Assembly: GCF_025755255.1 (NCBI RefSeq)
Contig: NZ_JALIEB010000014.1
Coordinates: 1-64,000, forward strand
DNA length: 64,000 nt
Reading direction: 5' to 3'
From: Roseobacter sinensis
GTDB taxonomy: Bacteria; Pseudomonadota; Alphaproteobacteria; Rhodobacterales; Rhodobacteraceae
Below, piece by piece: positions 43,775-53,518 of the stretch. The notes below the pieces were generated by a model, which was not told where the DNA came from, searched no databases, and worked only from the letters and a program-made list of their open reading frames with translations. The position numbers and the translations under genes were made by a program. Position 1 is the stretch's first letter; each line of letters opens with the position of its first letter.

Positions 43775-44778
43775 GCGATCCGGGCCTCCGTTTCAGTCAC
43801 CGCATCCTCTAGCGGCGCGCGCCAGCAGGACACGCTGTGTCCGGACGAGATCTCGCGCGCTGCTGGCGCTTCTGCGCAGTCGTCACCGACAAACGGGCAG
43901 CGCGCCGCAAACCGGCAGCCGCGCGGCATGTCAATCGGGCTGGGAACAGAGCCCGGAATCGTGACCAACCGCTCGCGGCTGCCGCCCAGCGACGGCATCG
44001 AGCTCATCAGGCCAAGCGTATAGGGGTGTTGCGGGTCGTCGAAGATCTGCTGCGCAGATCCGGCCTCTGCGACGCGGCCCGCATACATCACCGCGACCTT
44101 GTCCGCCATCTCGGCCACCACGCCCAGATCATGCGTGATCATGATCAGTGCAGTGCCGCTTTCCTGCGAAAGCGATCGCATCAAATCGAGGATTTGCGCC
44201 TGAATCGTGACATCCAGCGCCGTTGTCGGTTCGTCCGCGATCAGGAGCGAAGGATCATTGGCCAGCGCCATCGCGATCATCGCGCGCTGCCGCATGCCAC
44301 CCGACAGCTGATGTGGATATTCGTTCAAGCGCTTTTCAGCCGCGGGAATGCGCACCCGCTCCAGCATCTCAAGTGCCCGCAGACGCGCCGCCTCGAAGCC
44401 GAGGCCCTGATGCTCCCGCACGGACTCGGCGATCTGCTCTCCAATCTTCAACGCCGGGTTCAGCGACGACATCGGTTCCTGAAAGATCATCGCCATGCGC
44501 CCGCCGCGCACCCGGCGCAGGGTCTCTCGCGGCATCTTGAACAGGTCCTCCCCCTGGAATTCGGCACGCCCGCCGGACTGTTGCAGCGGCGGGCTCGCCA
44601 GAAGTCCCATCAAAGCAAGTGCCGTCAAGCTCTTGCCGCAACCGGACTCCCCTACAATGCACAGCGTTTCCCCGGCATTGAGCGTGAACGAGACGCCGTC
44701 GACAATCGGCTCCGGCGCGTTTCCTATTCGGAGTTCGAGATCCTCGACCACAAGAACAGGAGGCGCCGGCGTGTTCAT
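43771..44778 (-). CDS. DppD-type peptide ABC transporter ATP-binding protein
   Basis: A 335-residue ATPase: Walker [10 protein letters not shown], signature [17 protein letters not shown], Walker [17 protein letters not shown] and C-terminal [15 protein letters not shown]. It is the first transporter gene after the regulator (four-base overlap with the GntR gene) and overlaps the DppF gene by four bases, so DppD, DppF, DppA, DppB, DppC, GGT and DUF1028 form one operon. Confidence 0.94.
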   Translation of the reverse strand: MNTPAPPVLVVEDLELRIGNAPEPIVDGVSFTLNAGETLCIVGESGCGKSLTALALMGLLASPPLQQSGGRAEFQGEDLFKMPRETLRRVRGGRMAMIFQEPMSSLNPALKIGEQIAESVREHQGLGFEAARLRALEMLERVRIPAAEKRLNEYPHQLSGGMRQRAMIAMALANDPSLLIADEPTTALDVTIQAQILDLMRSLSQESGTALIMITHDLGVVAEMADKVAVMYAGRVAEAGSAQQIFDDPQHPYTLGLMSSMPSLGGSRERLVTIPGSVPSPIDMPRGCRFAARCPFVGDDCAEAPAAREISSGHSVSCWRAPLEDAVTETEARIA

Positions 44779-45479
44779 TCTGTTGAACTTTCCATGGAGG
44801 TCTTGAGGTTCTCCGAGAGCGCCTCGAGATGGGCGCGCATCGCCGTGGAAGCGGCCTGCCCGTCCCGACGCTCGATGGCATCGATGATGTCGCGGTGTTG
44901 ACGGTCATAGAGCGTCATGGTCTCCGGTGAGCGCGCGCGGTGCCGCTTCTCCTGCCAGTCCGAGCCCATTCTGACTTCGTCAAGCAGCGCGAAGGCCGTC
45001 AGCATGACCCGGTTTGCGGCGATCCGTGCAATCGCCCGGTGAAGCGCCCCGTCCCAAAGCTCTGCCGTGTCGGCATCGAGAGGCTGGGAGGCCCGGTGCG
45101 CCAGCTTTCGAAGCTTCTCGACATCCTCGCCGGTCGCACGTTTGGCGCAAAGATCCGCGAGCGCCGGCTCGATGCAGAGGCGGGCTTCCATCACCACAAG
45201 GGGGTCGGCATCCGGCGCAATCTCCGCCGCCAAAGCACCGGTCGGGTCAGGCGGCTGCCCGGCGAATGTACCGCTTCCCTGCTTGCGCCAAATCAGCCCT
45301 TCGGTCTCCAGCGCGTCGAGCGCGCGCCGCACGATGCGCCTGCCGCAGCCGAGTTCTGCCGCCAAGTCCCGTTCAGTTGGAAGGCGGCCGTTCGCAGGCA
45401 GTTTTCCCGTCTCGATCATCTGTCGGATCGCAGCGAGCGCCGCGGCAGCGTTGTCGGTCGAGTTCAGCGCGTAGTTCAA
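44775..45479 (-). CDS. GntR family regulator, FadR/FCD subfamily
   Basis: A 234-residue regulator: the winged helix AIRQMIETGKLPANGRLPTERDLAAELGCGRRIVRRALDALETEGLIWRKQGSGTF (about 18-75) and an all-helical FCD ligand domain (about 95-225) with the metal-binding His/Asp pattern ELWDGALHRAIARIAANR and H-x3 residues. First gene of the Dpp operon, probably an autoregulated repressor acting at the palindrome 45512-45527. Confidence 0.93.
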   Translation of the reverse strand: MNYALNSTDNAAAALAAIRQMIETGKLPANGRLPTERDLAAELGCGRRIVRRALDALETEGLIWRKQGSGTFAGQPPDPTGALAAEIAPDADPLVVMEARLCIEPALADLCAKRATGEDVEKLRKLAHRASQPLDADTAELWDGALHRAIARIAANRVMLTAFALLDEVRMGSDWQEKRHRARSPETMTLYDRQHRDIIDAIERRDGQAASTAMRAHLEALSENLKTSMESSTE

Positions 45480-45511
45480 GTGCCCCCACCTTGCGGTCGT
45501 ATCATTCCGTC

Positions 45512-45527
45512 ATTGGTGCCGAACCAT
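45512..45527. promoter_or_regulatory. probable GntR/FCD operator
   Basis: TGGT-N5-ACCA (45514-45526), within ATTGGTgccgAACCAT, matches the T-G-G-T-N-A-C-C-A type half-sites of FCD regulators and lies 33-48 bases before the GntR start. A second TTGGTCCA motif follows at about 45534-45541. Assigned to the adjacent regulator by position. Confidence 0.5.
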
Positions 45528-45840
45528 TAAGCTATTGGTCCATGCACGCAAGTCAAGCGCAGATCGCGATCTGGCACGGTGAGAACATCGCGAAGTCGTT
45601 CTTTTGACCCAGGAGAAGCGGCCCCACAGCGTCTGAAACACCTTTCGCTTCGACGCGCCCGCGTCCGGACAAGTCAGTTTCGACCCCTGTCGGCTCCGCA
45701 AGTCGGGAAATGATCGCCAATTTGGTGCGGCGGAGGCTGGTCTGCCTGAACAGGCTGAGGCAATTGCAGAAGATGCACCGTTTGGAGCCGTTGCTGAGCG
45801 CAAGTGAGACGCCGTTGAGCCACGGCGAGAGCTTCGCCGA
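45528..45840. other. intergenic region without a supported gene
   Basis: About 310 bases between the GntR control region and the end of the two-kinase gene. An open frame 45510-45857 on the minus strand is Arg/Ser-rich, has no ribosome-binding site and no motif, so I do not call it. The region may include a terminator for the minus-strand kinase gene, but no hairpin with T-tract was found. Confidence 0.4.
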
Positions 45841-48030
45841 TCAAATGGCGCGCGCATCCAGCCAAGGTAAGTTGAGCAGGATCGACGTCGTGTGGTGCCG
45901 GTCCTCGAAGCGCCGGGAGATATAGATGTGGCGCATCAGTGAGATGGCGCTCATCGTCTCGACGCTTCGACGCGGCAGGTCAAAGCCGGTGCTCTGGTAT
46001 CCGCTCAGAAAGGCCGCTTGCAGCGGCTCGGCGGCATCGGCTGTGCCTGTCTTGCGAATGGCGTATTCAGCCAGATGAGCCAAGAAATTCCCCACGTCGA
46101 TGGCCGGATCACCCAGGGCAACCAGATCCAGATCGATCAGCCAGACCAGCCCTTCATCGATGATCACCTGATCGGGATAGAAGTCCCTGTGGATGGGTGC
46201 TGGCGGCTGAGCCGGAAGGTCGCCCAGCGCATCTTCGGCCTGTGACAGCAGCTCCTTCAGTCGCGACGCTTCGCTCGGCAACATCCGTTCCGCCTTGCCA
46301 AGCGCGTGAGCCAGAACAGCCAACTCCTGAGCGCGCGACCACGATCTGCCTGGCACCACAGCGCTCTTGTGGAAATGGCCCAGCGCGGCGCCGGTGCGAA
46401 AGAACGGCTGGGTCTGGCCATCGTCCTGCAGATCCCGCAGGCAAGTACCCGGCACCTCTTCCATGAACCAAAGGGCCAGCGCATTCTCGATATCGATCAC
46501 ACGTGGTACGCCGGTCTTGTTGGGGCCTTCGCCGTCTAGTCCAGCCGCGCGCAGGGCGGACTGCATCGCGGGCGTGCGCCGGTCCGGCCCCTTGCTGCGC
46601 ATCTTGCCCAAAAGAGTGCAGGCGTCACCGGCTGGCGTCTGGCACTCGTACCGGACAAGCGCGCGCTGTCCGGGTTTGTGACGGGTGAGCAGGGGCGGCG
46701 ATGTCAGGGCCAGTCCAGTCTGGTCCGTGATGAGCGGCCCCATAACCTCGGCAGAGAGGGCCTTGGTCAGATAAGGCAATGCTTCGTCTGTCGGCATGAC
46801 CGCGCTCGGAGACAGCAACGCCTCGATGTGCGTCATGAGGGTGACGGTCAGCGCATGCCAATCTACGGCTTGTGTCCGGAACGGTTCGGTCAGCAGCAGT
46901 ACCAGATGACAGATATGCTGGGCCTTGTGGCTGCCCGGCAAAACCCGGCAGCTCCGATACCCCTCCAGAAACGCGACCCGCAGTTCGTCGGCCTGCGGCG
47001 CGGAAATCAGCCCGCCCAGCCGCTGCATATCCAGCCGCGCCAGGAAGCAGCCAAGGTCACGGCCCTGATCGCCCGTCGCGGTGCGGTCCCAGTCGATAAT
47101 GGAGAGCTCGCCGTTCTCAGCGATCACCTGATCGGCGCTGAGATCCCCGTGGATCAGCCCCGTCTGAGCGCCCTGCCGGAGAAGCACCGCCTTTGCCCGG
47201 GCTCCGATCTCCGCCAACCGGTCGGCGTGATCTGGCAGGAGCGTGGATACGTCCGACACCACCCGCCGCAGCGCCTCGACCTCCGAGGCGCGTGACAGGA
47301 TCGGCGGGTCGCAGGGCGACCGGTGGTGCTGCGCAATGCGGGCGCCGGCCAGCCGGAACAGCGCATGGTCCGCCTCACCGTTGACAGGGCAAAGCGATAC
47401 GCCGGGCAACCACTCGGTCGTGATTGCGCCACGCCTTGGCTCAACCGCCAGCACCTCTGGTCCGCCGAACTGACGGGCGATCTCGGCGCCGCGCTTTGCG
47501 GCGTCGAATGCGCCGGGCCGCTGTATTTTCAGGAGCGCCTTGGGTCCGCTGACCCCGTCGGTGACCTGCGCAACAAGGCGCCGGTTCGGTTTGTAGCGCA
47601 TGATGTGCAGGTCCGGTGCCGAGAAGACGCGGCCGGTGATCTTCGCCAGCCTGTCAGATCTGTGGTCCGGATCCAGCAGCCTGTAGAGCCCCTTCAGCGT
47701 CCGGTCGAGCTGGGGCGGGATCAGGGCGACGCGCTGGTCCTCGATCATGCGCACGCGCCAGGGCCCGGTATGCCAATGGGTCCGCTGCTTGATCTGCTCG
47801 AAGCGCTCGGCCGTGAAGGCCTTGGCACAAAACCACTGCTCGCCCCAGTCCGTCGCAACCACACGCAGCCCGACAACGCAGCTGACCCCGGGCTTGTAGC
47901 GCAGATCGACGCGGGTGACCGTTCTCGCGCCCAGCTGGCGCGCAAGCGCCGCCTCGTCCAGCAGGAGCTTCAGCCCGGGCAGTGCCGGGTCACGCTCTGC
48001 AACGGCACGGCTACTCGGCTGCAAGGACAT
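45841..48030 (-). CDS. tandem phosphotransferase protein (two APH-like kinase domains)
   Basis: A 729-residue protein with two aminoglycoside phosphotransferase/choline-kinase-like folds in one chain. The catalytic Brenner loops are GLIHGDLSADQVI near residue 290 with IIDWDRTATGD as the DFD-type metal motif, and APIHRDFYPDQVIIDEG near residue 616 with LIDLDLVALGDPAIDVGNFL. Each half also starts with a beta-rich N-lobe (VTRVDLRYKPGVSCVVGL; LTRHKPGQRALVRYEC). Both active sites look complete. The chosen start (MSLQPSS) follows a GGAAG; it overlaps the ABC exporter gene stop by 20 bases. Predicted to phosphorylate a sugar, lipid or glycoside head group in the glycan pathway encoded around it. Confidence 0.88.
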   Translation of the reverse strand: MSLQPSSRAVAERDPALPGLKLLLDEAALARQLGARTVTRVDLRYKPGVSCVVGLRVVATDWGEQWFCAKAFTAERFEQIKQRTHWHTGPWRVRMIEDQRVALIPPQLDRTLKGLYRLLDPDHRSDRLAKITGRVFSAPDLHIMRYKPNRRLVAQVTDGVSGPKALLKIQRPGAFDAAKRGAEIARQFGGPEVLAVEPRRGAITTEWLPGVSLCPVNGEADHALFRLAGARIAQHHRSPCDPPILSRASEVEALRRVVSDVSTLLPDHADRLAEIGARAKAVLLRQGAQTGLIHGDLSADQVIAENGELSIIDWDRTATGDQGRDLGCFLARLDMQRLGGLISAPQADELRVAFLEGYRSCRVLPGSHKAQHICHLVLLLTEPFRTQAVDWHALTVTLMTHIEALLSPSAVMPTDEALPYLTKALSAEVMGPLITDQTGLALTSPPLLTRHKPGQRALVRYECQTPAGDACTLLGKMRSKGPDRRTPAMQSALRAAGLDGEGPNKTGVPRVIDIENALALWFMEEVPGTCLRDLQDDGQTQPFFRTGAALGHFHKSAVVPGRSWSRAQELAVLAHALGKAERMLPSEASRLKELLSQAEDALGDLPAQPPAPIHRDFYPDQVIIDEGLVWLIDLDLVALGDPAIDVGNFLAHLAEYAIRKTGTADAAEPLQAAFLSGYQSTGFDLPRRSVETMSAISLMRHIYISRRFEDRHHTTSILLNLPWLDARAI

Positions 48031-49861
48031 CGCCGGGCTTCCGCTGCTGCGCCCAAAGACGTGCATAGGGGCCACCTCGTTTCACAAGATCGGTATGTTT
48101 GCCATCATCGGCGATCTTGCCGCCCTGCAGGCACAGCACCCGATCCGCCTTGGTGGCCAGGCGCAGATCATGCGTGATCAGCAGGGTCGTGCGCCCCTTG
48201 GCAAGCCGCCAGATCGCGTCCGACACCGCGGCTTCATTGGCGCTGTCCAGCCCGACGGTCGGTTCATCCAGGATCAGGATCGGACTGATCCGCAGATAGG
48301 CGCGCACCAGCGCGATGCGTTGCCGCTGCCCGGCAGAGAGCGTGCCACCCCGTTCCGTCAGCTCGGTCTCGTATCCGTCGGGGAGCGCCATGATGAACTC
48401 ATGCGCATTGGCGATCCGTGCCGCAGCCTCGATCGTGGCATCCGCCAGCGGCCGCCCTGCCCCAAGGGCTAGGTTCTCGCGCACGCTGGCCCGGAACAGC
48501 AGCGTCTCCTGAGGCACGAAGCTGATCTGGCGGCGCAGGCTGGCAAGCTCGACCGCCCGCAGATCGGTCCCGTCAATCGTGATGCACCCCTTGTCGGGAT
48601 CGTAGAGGCGCATCAGCAGGCTGACGAAGGTGGACTTGCCCGTCCCCGATGACCCCGTGATCACGACGCTTTGCCCCGGTTCGATGACGGTGGAGACAGC
48701 ATCGAGAACGGCGGCTGACTTGGGCTCGTAGCCGAACGTCACATCCTTCAGCTCGATCCGTCCCTTGGTGATCACGGCCGGTTTGGCGTCAGGCGTGCTG
48801 GCAATCGTGACGGAGGTATCAAGCAGCTCGATCACCCGCTCGCCCCCTGCCGTCGCCTTGGACAGGCGCGCGACGTATTTGGCGTAGTTCCGGACGGGTC
48901 TGAACATGTTCTTGAGGTAGGTGATGAACACCAGCAGATCGCCGGGGGTCATCCGCGCATCGAGCACGAAGAGCGTGCCGAAATAGAGGATCAGCGCGAT
49001 GGACAGTGCAGTCAGAACATCGACGAACCGCTCCAGCCCGGCGGACAGGCGCTTGACCTTGACGCCGGCCTTCATGCTCTTGGCATTGTCGCCTTCGAAG
49101 GTCGCTGCGATCTCTTTTTCCACACCCAGCGCCTGCACCGTGCGCATCGCTGTCATGATCTCGGCAGCGGTTGCGGCCATATCGCCTTCGTTGCGGCGCT
49201 GCTTGCGACTGACGGTCTGGATCTTCCTGCCGGTACGACGTGAGCTGAACCACAAGAGCGGCAGTGGCATCAGTGCGATCAGGGTGAGCTGCCAATTGAT
49301 CACCAGCATGACGGTCACCATGCCGAACAGGATCAGAGTGTTGACCGCAAGCGGCAGCGCCGCGGTGACGGCGGTTTCTTTCAGGATGCCGACATCGCTG
49401 ATCAGACGCATGGTCAGATCGCCGGTCTTGCTGCGTGAATGAAAGGCCATGGGCAAGGCAAGCAAGTGGCGGAACAGATCCGCGCGCACACGGGTCAGCA
49501 CCCGGTTTCCGGCGAGCGCAAAGGCGATGGCGGCGCCGTATTCGCAAAGCGCCCGAACCGCGATGACCGCAACGAGGCCGACCGCGCAGACCAGCAGCAA
49601 GGTCTGAAGCGACAGGCCGTCCAGAAACGGGCTACCAGTGCCGGCAACTCCGTCGCCGACCTGAACCACGTGATCGATAACGAATTTGAGGGGCCAAGGC
49701 TCCAGCAACTTCGCGAGAACTGAGGCCACCAGGGCGGTGCTTCCGCCCGCCACGAGCATCCGATGCTGCCGCAGATAGGGCAGCATGCGCATCACCACGC
49801 GGCGCAAGCCGGGCAACGTCTCCCGCAGGGTCGTCTGGCGATGGCCGCGTTTCGCCATCAC
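48011..49861 (-). CDS. ABC exporter, fused permease-ATPase (MsbA/ABCB-like)
   Basis: A 616-residue half-transporter: six transmembrane helices (about 40-330) with the intracellular coupling loops, then an ATPase with Walker A GSSGTGKST, signature LSAGQRQRIALVRAYL, Walker B ILILDEPTVGLD and the H-loop LITHDL. It likely exports a lipid-linked sugar, oligosaccharide or peptide made by the adjoining glycosyltransferases. Overlaps the GT4 gene by four bases; the operon reads GT28-like, GT4, GT4, exporter, kinase. Confidence 0.93.
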   Translation of the reverse strand: MMAKRGHRQTTLRETLPGLRRVVMRMLPYLRQHRMLVAGGSTALVASVLAKLLEPWPLKFVIDHVVQVGDGVAGTGSPFLDGLSLQTLLLVCAVGLVAVIAVRALCEYGAAIAFALAGNRVLTRVRADLFRHLLALPMAFHSRSKTGDLTMRLISDVGILKETAVTAALPLAVNTLILFGMVTVMLVINWQLTLIALMPLPLLWFSSRRTGRKIQTVSRKQRRNEGDMAATAAEIMTAMRTVQALGVEKEIAATFEGDNAKSMKAGVKVKRLSAGLERFVDVLTALSIALILYFGTLFVLDARMTPGDLLVFITYLKNMFRPVRNYAKYVARLSKATAGGERVIELLDTSVTIASTPDAKPAVITKGRIELKDVTFGYEPKSAAVLDAVSTVIEPGQSVVITGSSGTGKSTFVSLLMRLYDPDKGCITIDGTDLRAVELASLRRQISFVPQETLLFRASVRENLALGAGRPLADATIEAAARIANAHEFIMALPDGYETELTERGGTLSAGQRQRIALVRAYLRISPILILDEPTVGLDSANEAAVSDAIWRLAKGRTTLLITHDLRLATKADRVLCLQGGKIADDGKHTDLVKRGGPYARLWAQQRKPGDVLAAE

Positions 49862-51021
49862 GCAGCCCCTTTGGCCGGCTTGAGGTCAAGGCCCGTGCGC
49901 AACAGCACCCGCTCGGCCACGTGATCCCAGGTCTGAGTGGTGAGGACGCGGTGGCGCGCCTCATGGCCCATCCTCCGGACCAGATCGGGATTGCGGGCCA
50001 GTTGGCCCAGGGCCTCGGCAAGCGCCTCGGCACAATCCGGCGGGACGCTGACGCCGGTTTGTCCTTCGTTAATTGCCTCCACCAGATTGCCGACCTGACT
50101 CACCACCGAGGGGATGCCTGCAGCCATGTACTCGTACAGCTTCAGTGGGGAGAAGTAGAAGGGGTCATCGCCACGGTAGGTGGCCAGGCCGACATGCATG
50201 CGAGCAAGCCAATCGGGCACCTCTTCTGGAGGCACCGCGCCGGTAAAGCGCACCGCCGCGCTGACGCCAGTAGCCTCAGCTTGCCGCATAAGATTGGATC
50301 GTTCGGGGCCATCGCCAACGATCAGCAGTTCCGCGTCGGAGACGCCCTGCCGAAGCAGAGCGAAGGCTTCGAGGATCAGGGCGACATCATGCCAGGGCTT
50401 CAGTGTCCCCAGAAAGCCGACACGGAAGGGGCCCTCGAAGCGGGCCGCTTCAGGAAAGCGCGCGGGGTTCACCGCATTCGGTTCGACCTGAATGCGCGCC
50501 ACGTCGGCGCCCAGACCTTCCGCATAGGCGGCAACCTCGGGGCTGACCGCCACGATGTGACTTGCCGAGACAAAGGACCGACAGGCCAGAAGGATCGCAT
50601 CATCGAGCCGTGCAAGCGATCGATGCCGGGTTTGCTCGTCGATCAGCGGCGCATTGACCTCGAGGACAGACGGGATCTGCCGGGTCCGGGCATAGTCCAT
50701 CGCCGCGCAGGCAAAAAGCGCATGACGCTCGTAAATCAGATCAAAGGGGCCGAGCGCCTCCAGCGCCTGTGTCACCTGTCTGTTCAGCGAGATCTGCTGG
50801 GTCGCGCGCGCATCCGGTGCACCTTCGGGACGCGGCAGCGGCTGCCGGATGACGTTCTGCAAGTCCTCCGGCGGGGCTTCGTCCATACGCGGAGATATCA
50901 GCGTGACCTCCGCCCCTCTGGCCAAGAAGGCACGCAGCATCTCCTGAACATGAATGGACGCCCCCTTGCACCCGAATACAGGGATACCCGGGTCCGTCGA
51001 TACATAGGCAATCCGCATCAA
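49858..51021 (-). CDS. glycosyltransferase family 4-type enzyme
   Basis: A 387-residue GT-B enzyme beginning MMRIAYVSTDPGIPVFGCKGASIHVQEMLRAF. It shows VEPNAVNPARFPEAARFEGPFRVGFLGTLKPWHDVALILEAFA and the donor-binding pattern KLYEYMAAGIPSVVSQVGNLVEAI with the conserved Glu. Nucleotide-sugar donor and acceptor cannot be read. ATGA overlaps both with the following exporter gene and the preceding GT4 gene. Confidence 0.92.
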   Translation of the reverse strand: MMRIAYVSTDPGIPVFGCKGASIHVQEMLRAFLARGAEVTLISPRMDEAPPEDLQNVIRQPLPRPEGAPDARATQQISLNRQVTQALEALGPFDLIYERHALFACAAMDYARTRQIPSVLEVNAPLIDEQTRHRSLARLDDAILLACRSFVSASHIVAVSPEVAAYAEGLGADVARIQVEPNAVNPARFPEAARFEGPFRVGFLGTLKPWHDVALILEAFALLRQGVSDAELLIVGDGPERSNLMRQAEATGVSAAVRFTGAVPPEEVPDWLARMHVGLATYRGDDPFYFSPLKLYEYMAAGIPSVVSQVGNLVEAINEGQTGVSVPPDCAEALAEALGQLARNPDLVRRMGHEARHRVLTTQTWDHVAERVLLRTGLDLKPAKGAA

Positions 51022-52253
51022 ACCACCCCCTTGATGGGTTCCTGCGCGACGGCTGCCTCGTCAAAGACCTGCCGCAGCGCCGCTGCACTCCGCAGGATAT
51101 CGAACTCCTTTTCGATCAGCGCCCGCGCTTTCCTGGACACCCGTGTCCGCAGCATATGATCGTTGATCATGCGGGAGAGGGCCGCGGCCAACGCCGTCGG
51201 GTCTCCCTCGGCCACGCAAAGGCCAGTATCGCCATCGCGGACCAGCTCCGGAATGCCGGTGACCGCGGTTGCAACACAAGGTGTGCCAAGCGCCATGGCC
51301 TCCAGCAGAACGGTGGGCAGGCCGTCCCGATTGCCGTCGCGCCCCACGATACAGGGACAGGCGATCACGGCAGCTTTCTGCATCGCGATGATCACGTCGC
51401 GCTGGGGCATCGGGCCGCTCAGCGTGACCGCATCGGAGAGGTGGCTTGCCGCGATCTGCGCCCGCAGGTTCTCTTCTTCTTCGCCTGCGCCGATGATCGT
51501 GCAATGCGGCGTCTCGCCTTGCTGGCGCATCAGGGAAATCGCCTCGAGCAGAATGTGAAACCCCTTCTTTTCTACGAGGCGTCCAACGGCCAGGAGCTCG
51601 GTCGCGCCGGGTTTGGGCGGGGCATAGGCAAAGCGCCCCAGATCGATACCGTTGTAGATGCGCCGCACATTCGTCGCGCCATAGGCCGCGCGCAGATGAC
51701 CGAGATTGTAGTCCGACACCGTCACCACGGCAGCAGCATCGCGCAGCTTCAGATCCATCCGGGTGGGCGAGGCATAATCGTGATAGATATCCTTGGCGTG
51801 CGCGGTAAAGCTGTAGGGAATGCCGGCGATTGCGCCTGCAATCCGAGCAACGGTCGTCGCACATGTGCCGAAGTGTGCATGCAGATGCGTGATCCCGCGC
51901 TCCCCGCAGGCCAAAGCGAGGACGATCGCCTGCGCCACGTCATGCGCATCTGCGTGCTCCATCGCGAGAAGCATCGGAGTGCTGTCTGGGAACTGCACTT
52001 CCGCCTGCCGGATCAGCTTCCATAGGTCCTGCGGCTGCTTGAGCTTTGTCGGTATATGGGTGACGGGCGAACGAACCTTAGAAATCTGGTCCTGAAAGTG
52101 GGTCTCCTCGACAGTGCGCAGCGCGAAGATCTCGAGCGCGAGGCCCGCGGCCTCATGCGCAAGGATCTCGTTGACGATGAAAGTTTCGGAGAACCGCGGG
52201 TATCTTTTGCAGACGTAGGCGACCTTGCTCTGAAATCTGTGGTGGTGTGTCAT
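51018..52253 (-). CDS. glycosyltransferase family 4-type enzyme
   Basis: A 411-residue GT4: MTHHHRFQSKVAYVCKRYPRFSETFIVNEI, then HLHAHFGTCATTVARI, IYNGIDLGRFAY, ELLAVGRLVEKKGFHILLEAI and VLLEAMALGTPCVATAVTGIPELV with the EX7E motif. The ATG at 52253 is set by homology, the frame to 52406 being open but lacking ribosome-binding site. Part of the glycan operon. Confidence 0.92.
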   Translation of the reverse strand: MTHHHRFQSKVAYVCKRYPRFSETFIVNEILAHEAAGLALEIFALRTVEETHFQDQISKVRSPVTHIPTKLKQPQDLWKLIRQAEVQFPDSTPMLLAMEHADAHDVAQAIVLALACGERGITHLHAHFGTCATTVARIAGAIAGIPYSFTAHAKDIYHDYASPTRMDLKLRDAAAVVTVSDYNLGHLRAAYGATNVRRIYNGIDLGRFAYAPPKPGATELLAVGRLVEKKGFHILLEAISLMRQQGETPHCTIIGAGEEEENLRAQIAASHLSDAVTLSGPMPQRDVIIAMQKAAVIACPCIVGRDGNRDGLPTVLLEAMALGTPCVATAVTGIPELVRDGDTGLCVAEGDPTALAAALSRMINDHMLRTRVSRKARALIEKEFDILRSAAALRQVFDEAAVAQEPIKGVV

Positions 52254-52273
52254 ATGCGTTCTTCTTCTTGTTG

Positions 52274-53518
52274 TTAGGCCGCGAGGGAGGCGCCTGGGGT
52301 GTGGGCGGGGTCGAGGATCTCGGCGGCCAGGGTCTTGAAGCGGTCGAGGCCAGCCAGATCGAGCGTCCTCTTCGCCCGCGGTGCAGGCGTGGGTTGCACC
52401 ATCCAATCGGACAGCGCAGCGGCCGTCAGCGCATCGGGTGTGATCATGTCGATCAGCCCTGCGGACGCCAAACGCTCGGCTCGGAGGATTTGTTCAAGCC
52501 GGGGTGCTACACGCGGCACGATCAGGGCCGGCCGCCCCAGAGACAACACCTCGCAGACCGAGTTGTAGCCACCCATCGCGACGACGCGCGCGCCGTTTTG
52601 CATGAGGCCAACAGGCTCGGGCAGGAAATCGACGACCGTGAGGTCCGGGTTCCGGCGGGCCAGCCTTGCGACTTCGGCGCGACCCGCGGCGTCCAGCTGT
52701 GTGCCGGTGATCAGAATGCCGCGGTGACCCGGGGGCAATCCGGCCTGCGCGAAGGCGCGGCACACCGGGAGGCCATCACGCCCACCGCCCACCATGCAAA
52801 GCACATAGGGCCGCGGATCATTGCCTATGACACGCTGTTGCGATTTGCGGGCCTGATCGGCCACGTCGGCCACCTCGCGCTTAAGGTATCCGGTAAACCG
52901 CGTCTTGGCCCCGACCAGATCGCCAAGCCCGTATTCGTCAACGAGGTTGTAAAACTGCGGGTCCCCATAGATCCAGATGTCGGAATAAAACGACGAGATC
53001 GCCTCGAAGCTGCGGTTCTTGAGCCATTGGCGCCGCACCTTGTCGCAGGTGTCGATCACGTCGCGCAGCCCGAGGACAACGCGCGCAGTCGTCTTATGGG
53101 CCAGCCACGACAGGGTCGGATCAAGCTCTTCCTGAGCGCCGCGCGGAACGTTGTCGACAATCATCAGATCGGGGCGGAACGCTTTTACGGCGGACCGTAT
53201 CATCCGCGCGCGCATGGCCGTCAGCTGCCGCAACCCGATGGACAGGCGCCGCGATTGATAGCTGCCGTCGCTCTGCTTTGCGTAAGCGGGCAGAGTGATC
53301 AGGTCGACGCCGTCCGGGATATCAAATGACCCCGCCTCATGCATGCCGGCAATCAGCAAGACGTCCGGGGCGCATGGCAGTGACCTGAGGGCCCGCGCAA
53401 GCAACAGGTTTCGGCGCAGATGACCAAAACCGAGCGTGTCGTGCGAGTACAGCACAACCCGGGGAGCATGTTTCTCTAGGTCTTCGTTACAATGGTTTAG
53501 GGCGGTGTAGTGCATCAT
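52274..53518 (-). CDS. MurG/UGT-like glycosyltransferase (GT28-like)
   Basis: A 414-residue GT-B protein. The N-terminal SHDTLGFGHLRRNLLLARAL is a MurG-type acceptor domain motif; the C-terminal half has CMVGGGRDGLPVCRAF and the donor-site loop MGGYNSVCEVLSLGRPALIVPRVAPRLEQILRAERL, close to predicted glycosyltransferases of the YjiC/MurG C-terminal type. It is the first gene of the operon. The start is set at MMHYTALN; ATG at 53551 is an alternative. Confidence 0.88.
   Translation of the reverse strand: MMHYTALNHCNEDLEKHAPRVVLYSHDTLGFGHLRRNLLLARALRSLPCAPDVLLIAGMHEAGSFDIPDGVDLITLPAYAKQSDGSYQSRRLSIGLRQLTAMRARMIRSAVKAFRPDLMIVDNVPRGAQEELDPTLSWLAHKTTARVVLGLRDVIDTCDKVRRQWLKNRSFEAISSFYSDIWIYGDPQFYNLVDEYGLGDLVGAKTRFTGYLKREVADVADQARKSQQRVIGNDPRPYVLCMVGGGRDGLPVCRAFAQAGLPPGHRGILITGTQLDAAGRAEVARLARRNPDLTVVDFLPEPVGLMQNGARVVAMGGYNSVCEVLSLGRPALIVPRVAPRLEQILRAERLASAGLIDMITPDALTAAALSDWMVQPTPAPRAKRTLDLAGLDRFKTLAAEILDPAHTPGASLAA

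Noticed and set aside
45510-45857. 115-codon minus-strand frame between the GntR and kinase genes
   Set aside because: Arg/Ser-rich, no ribosome-binding site or family resemblance; treated as non-coding.
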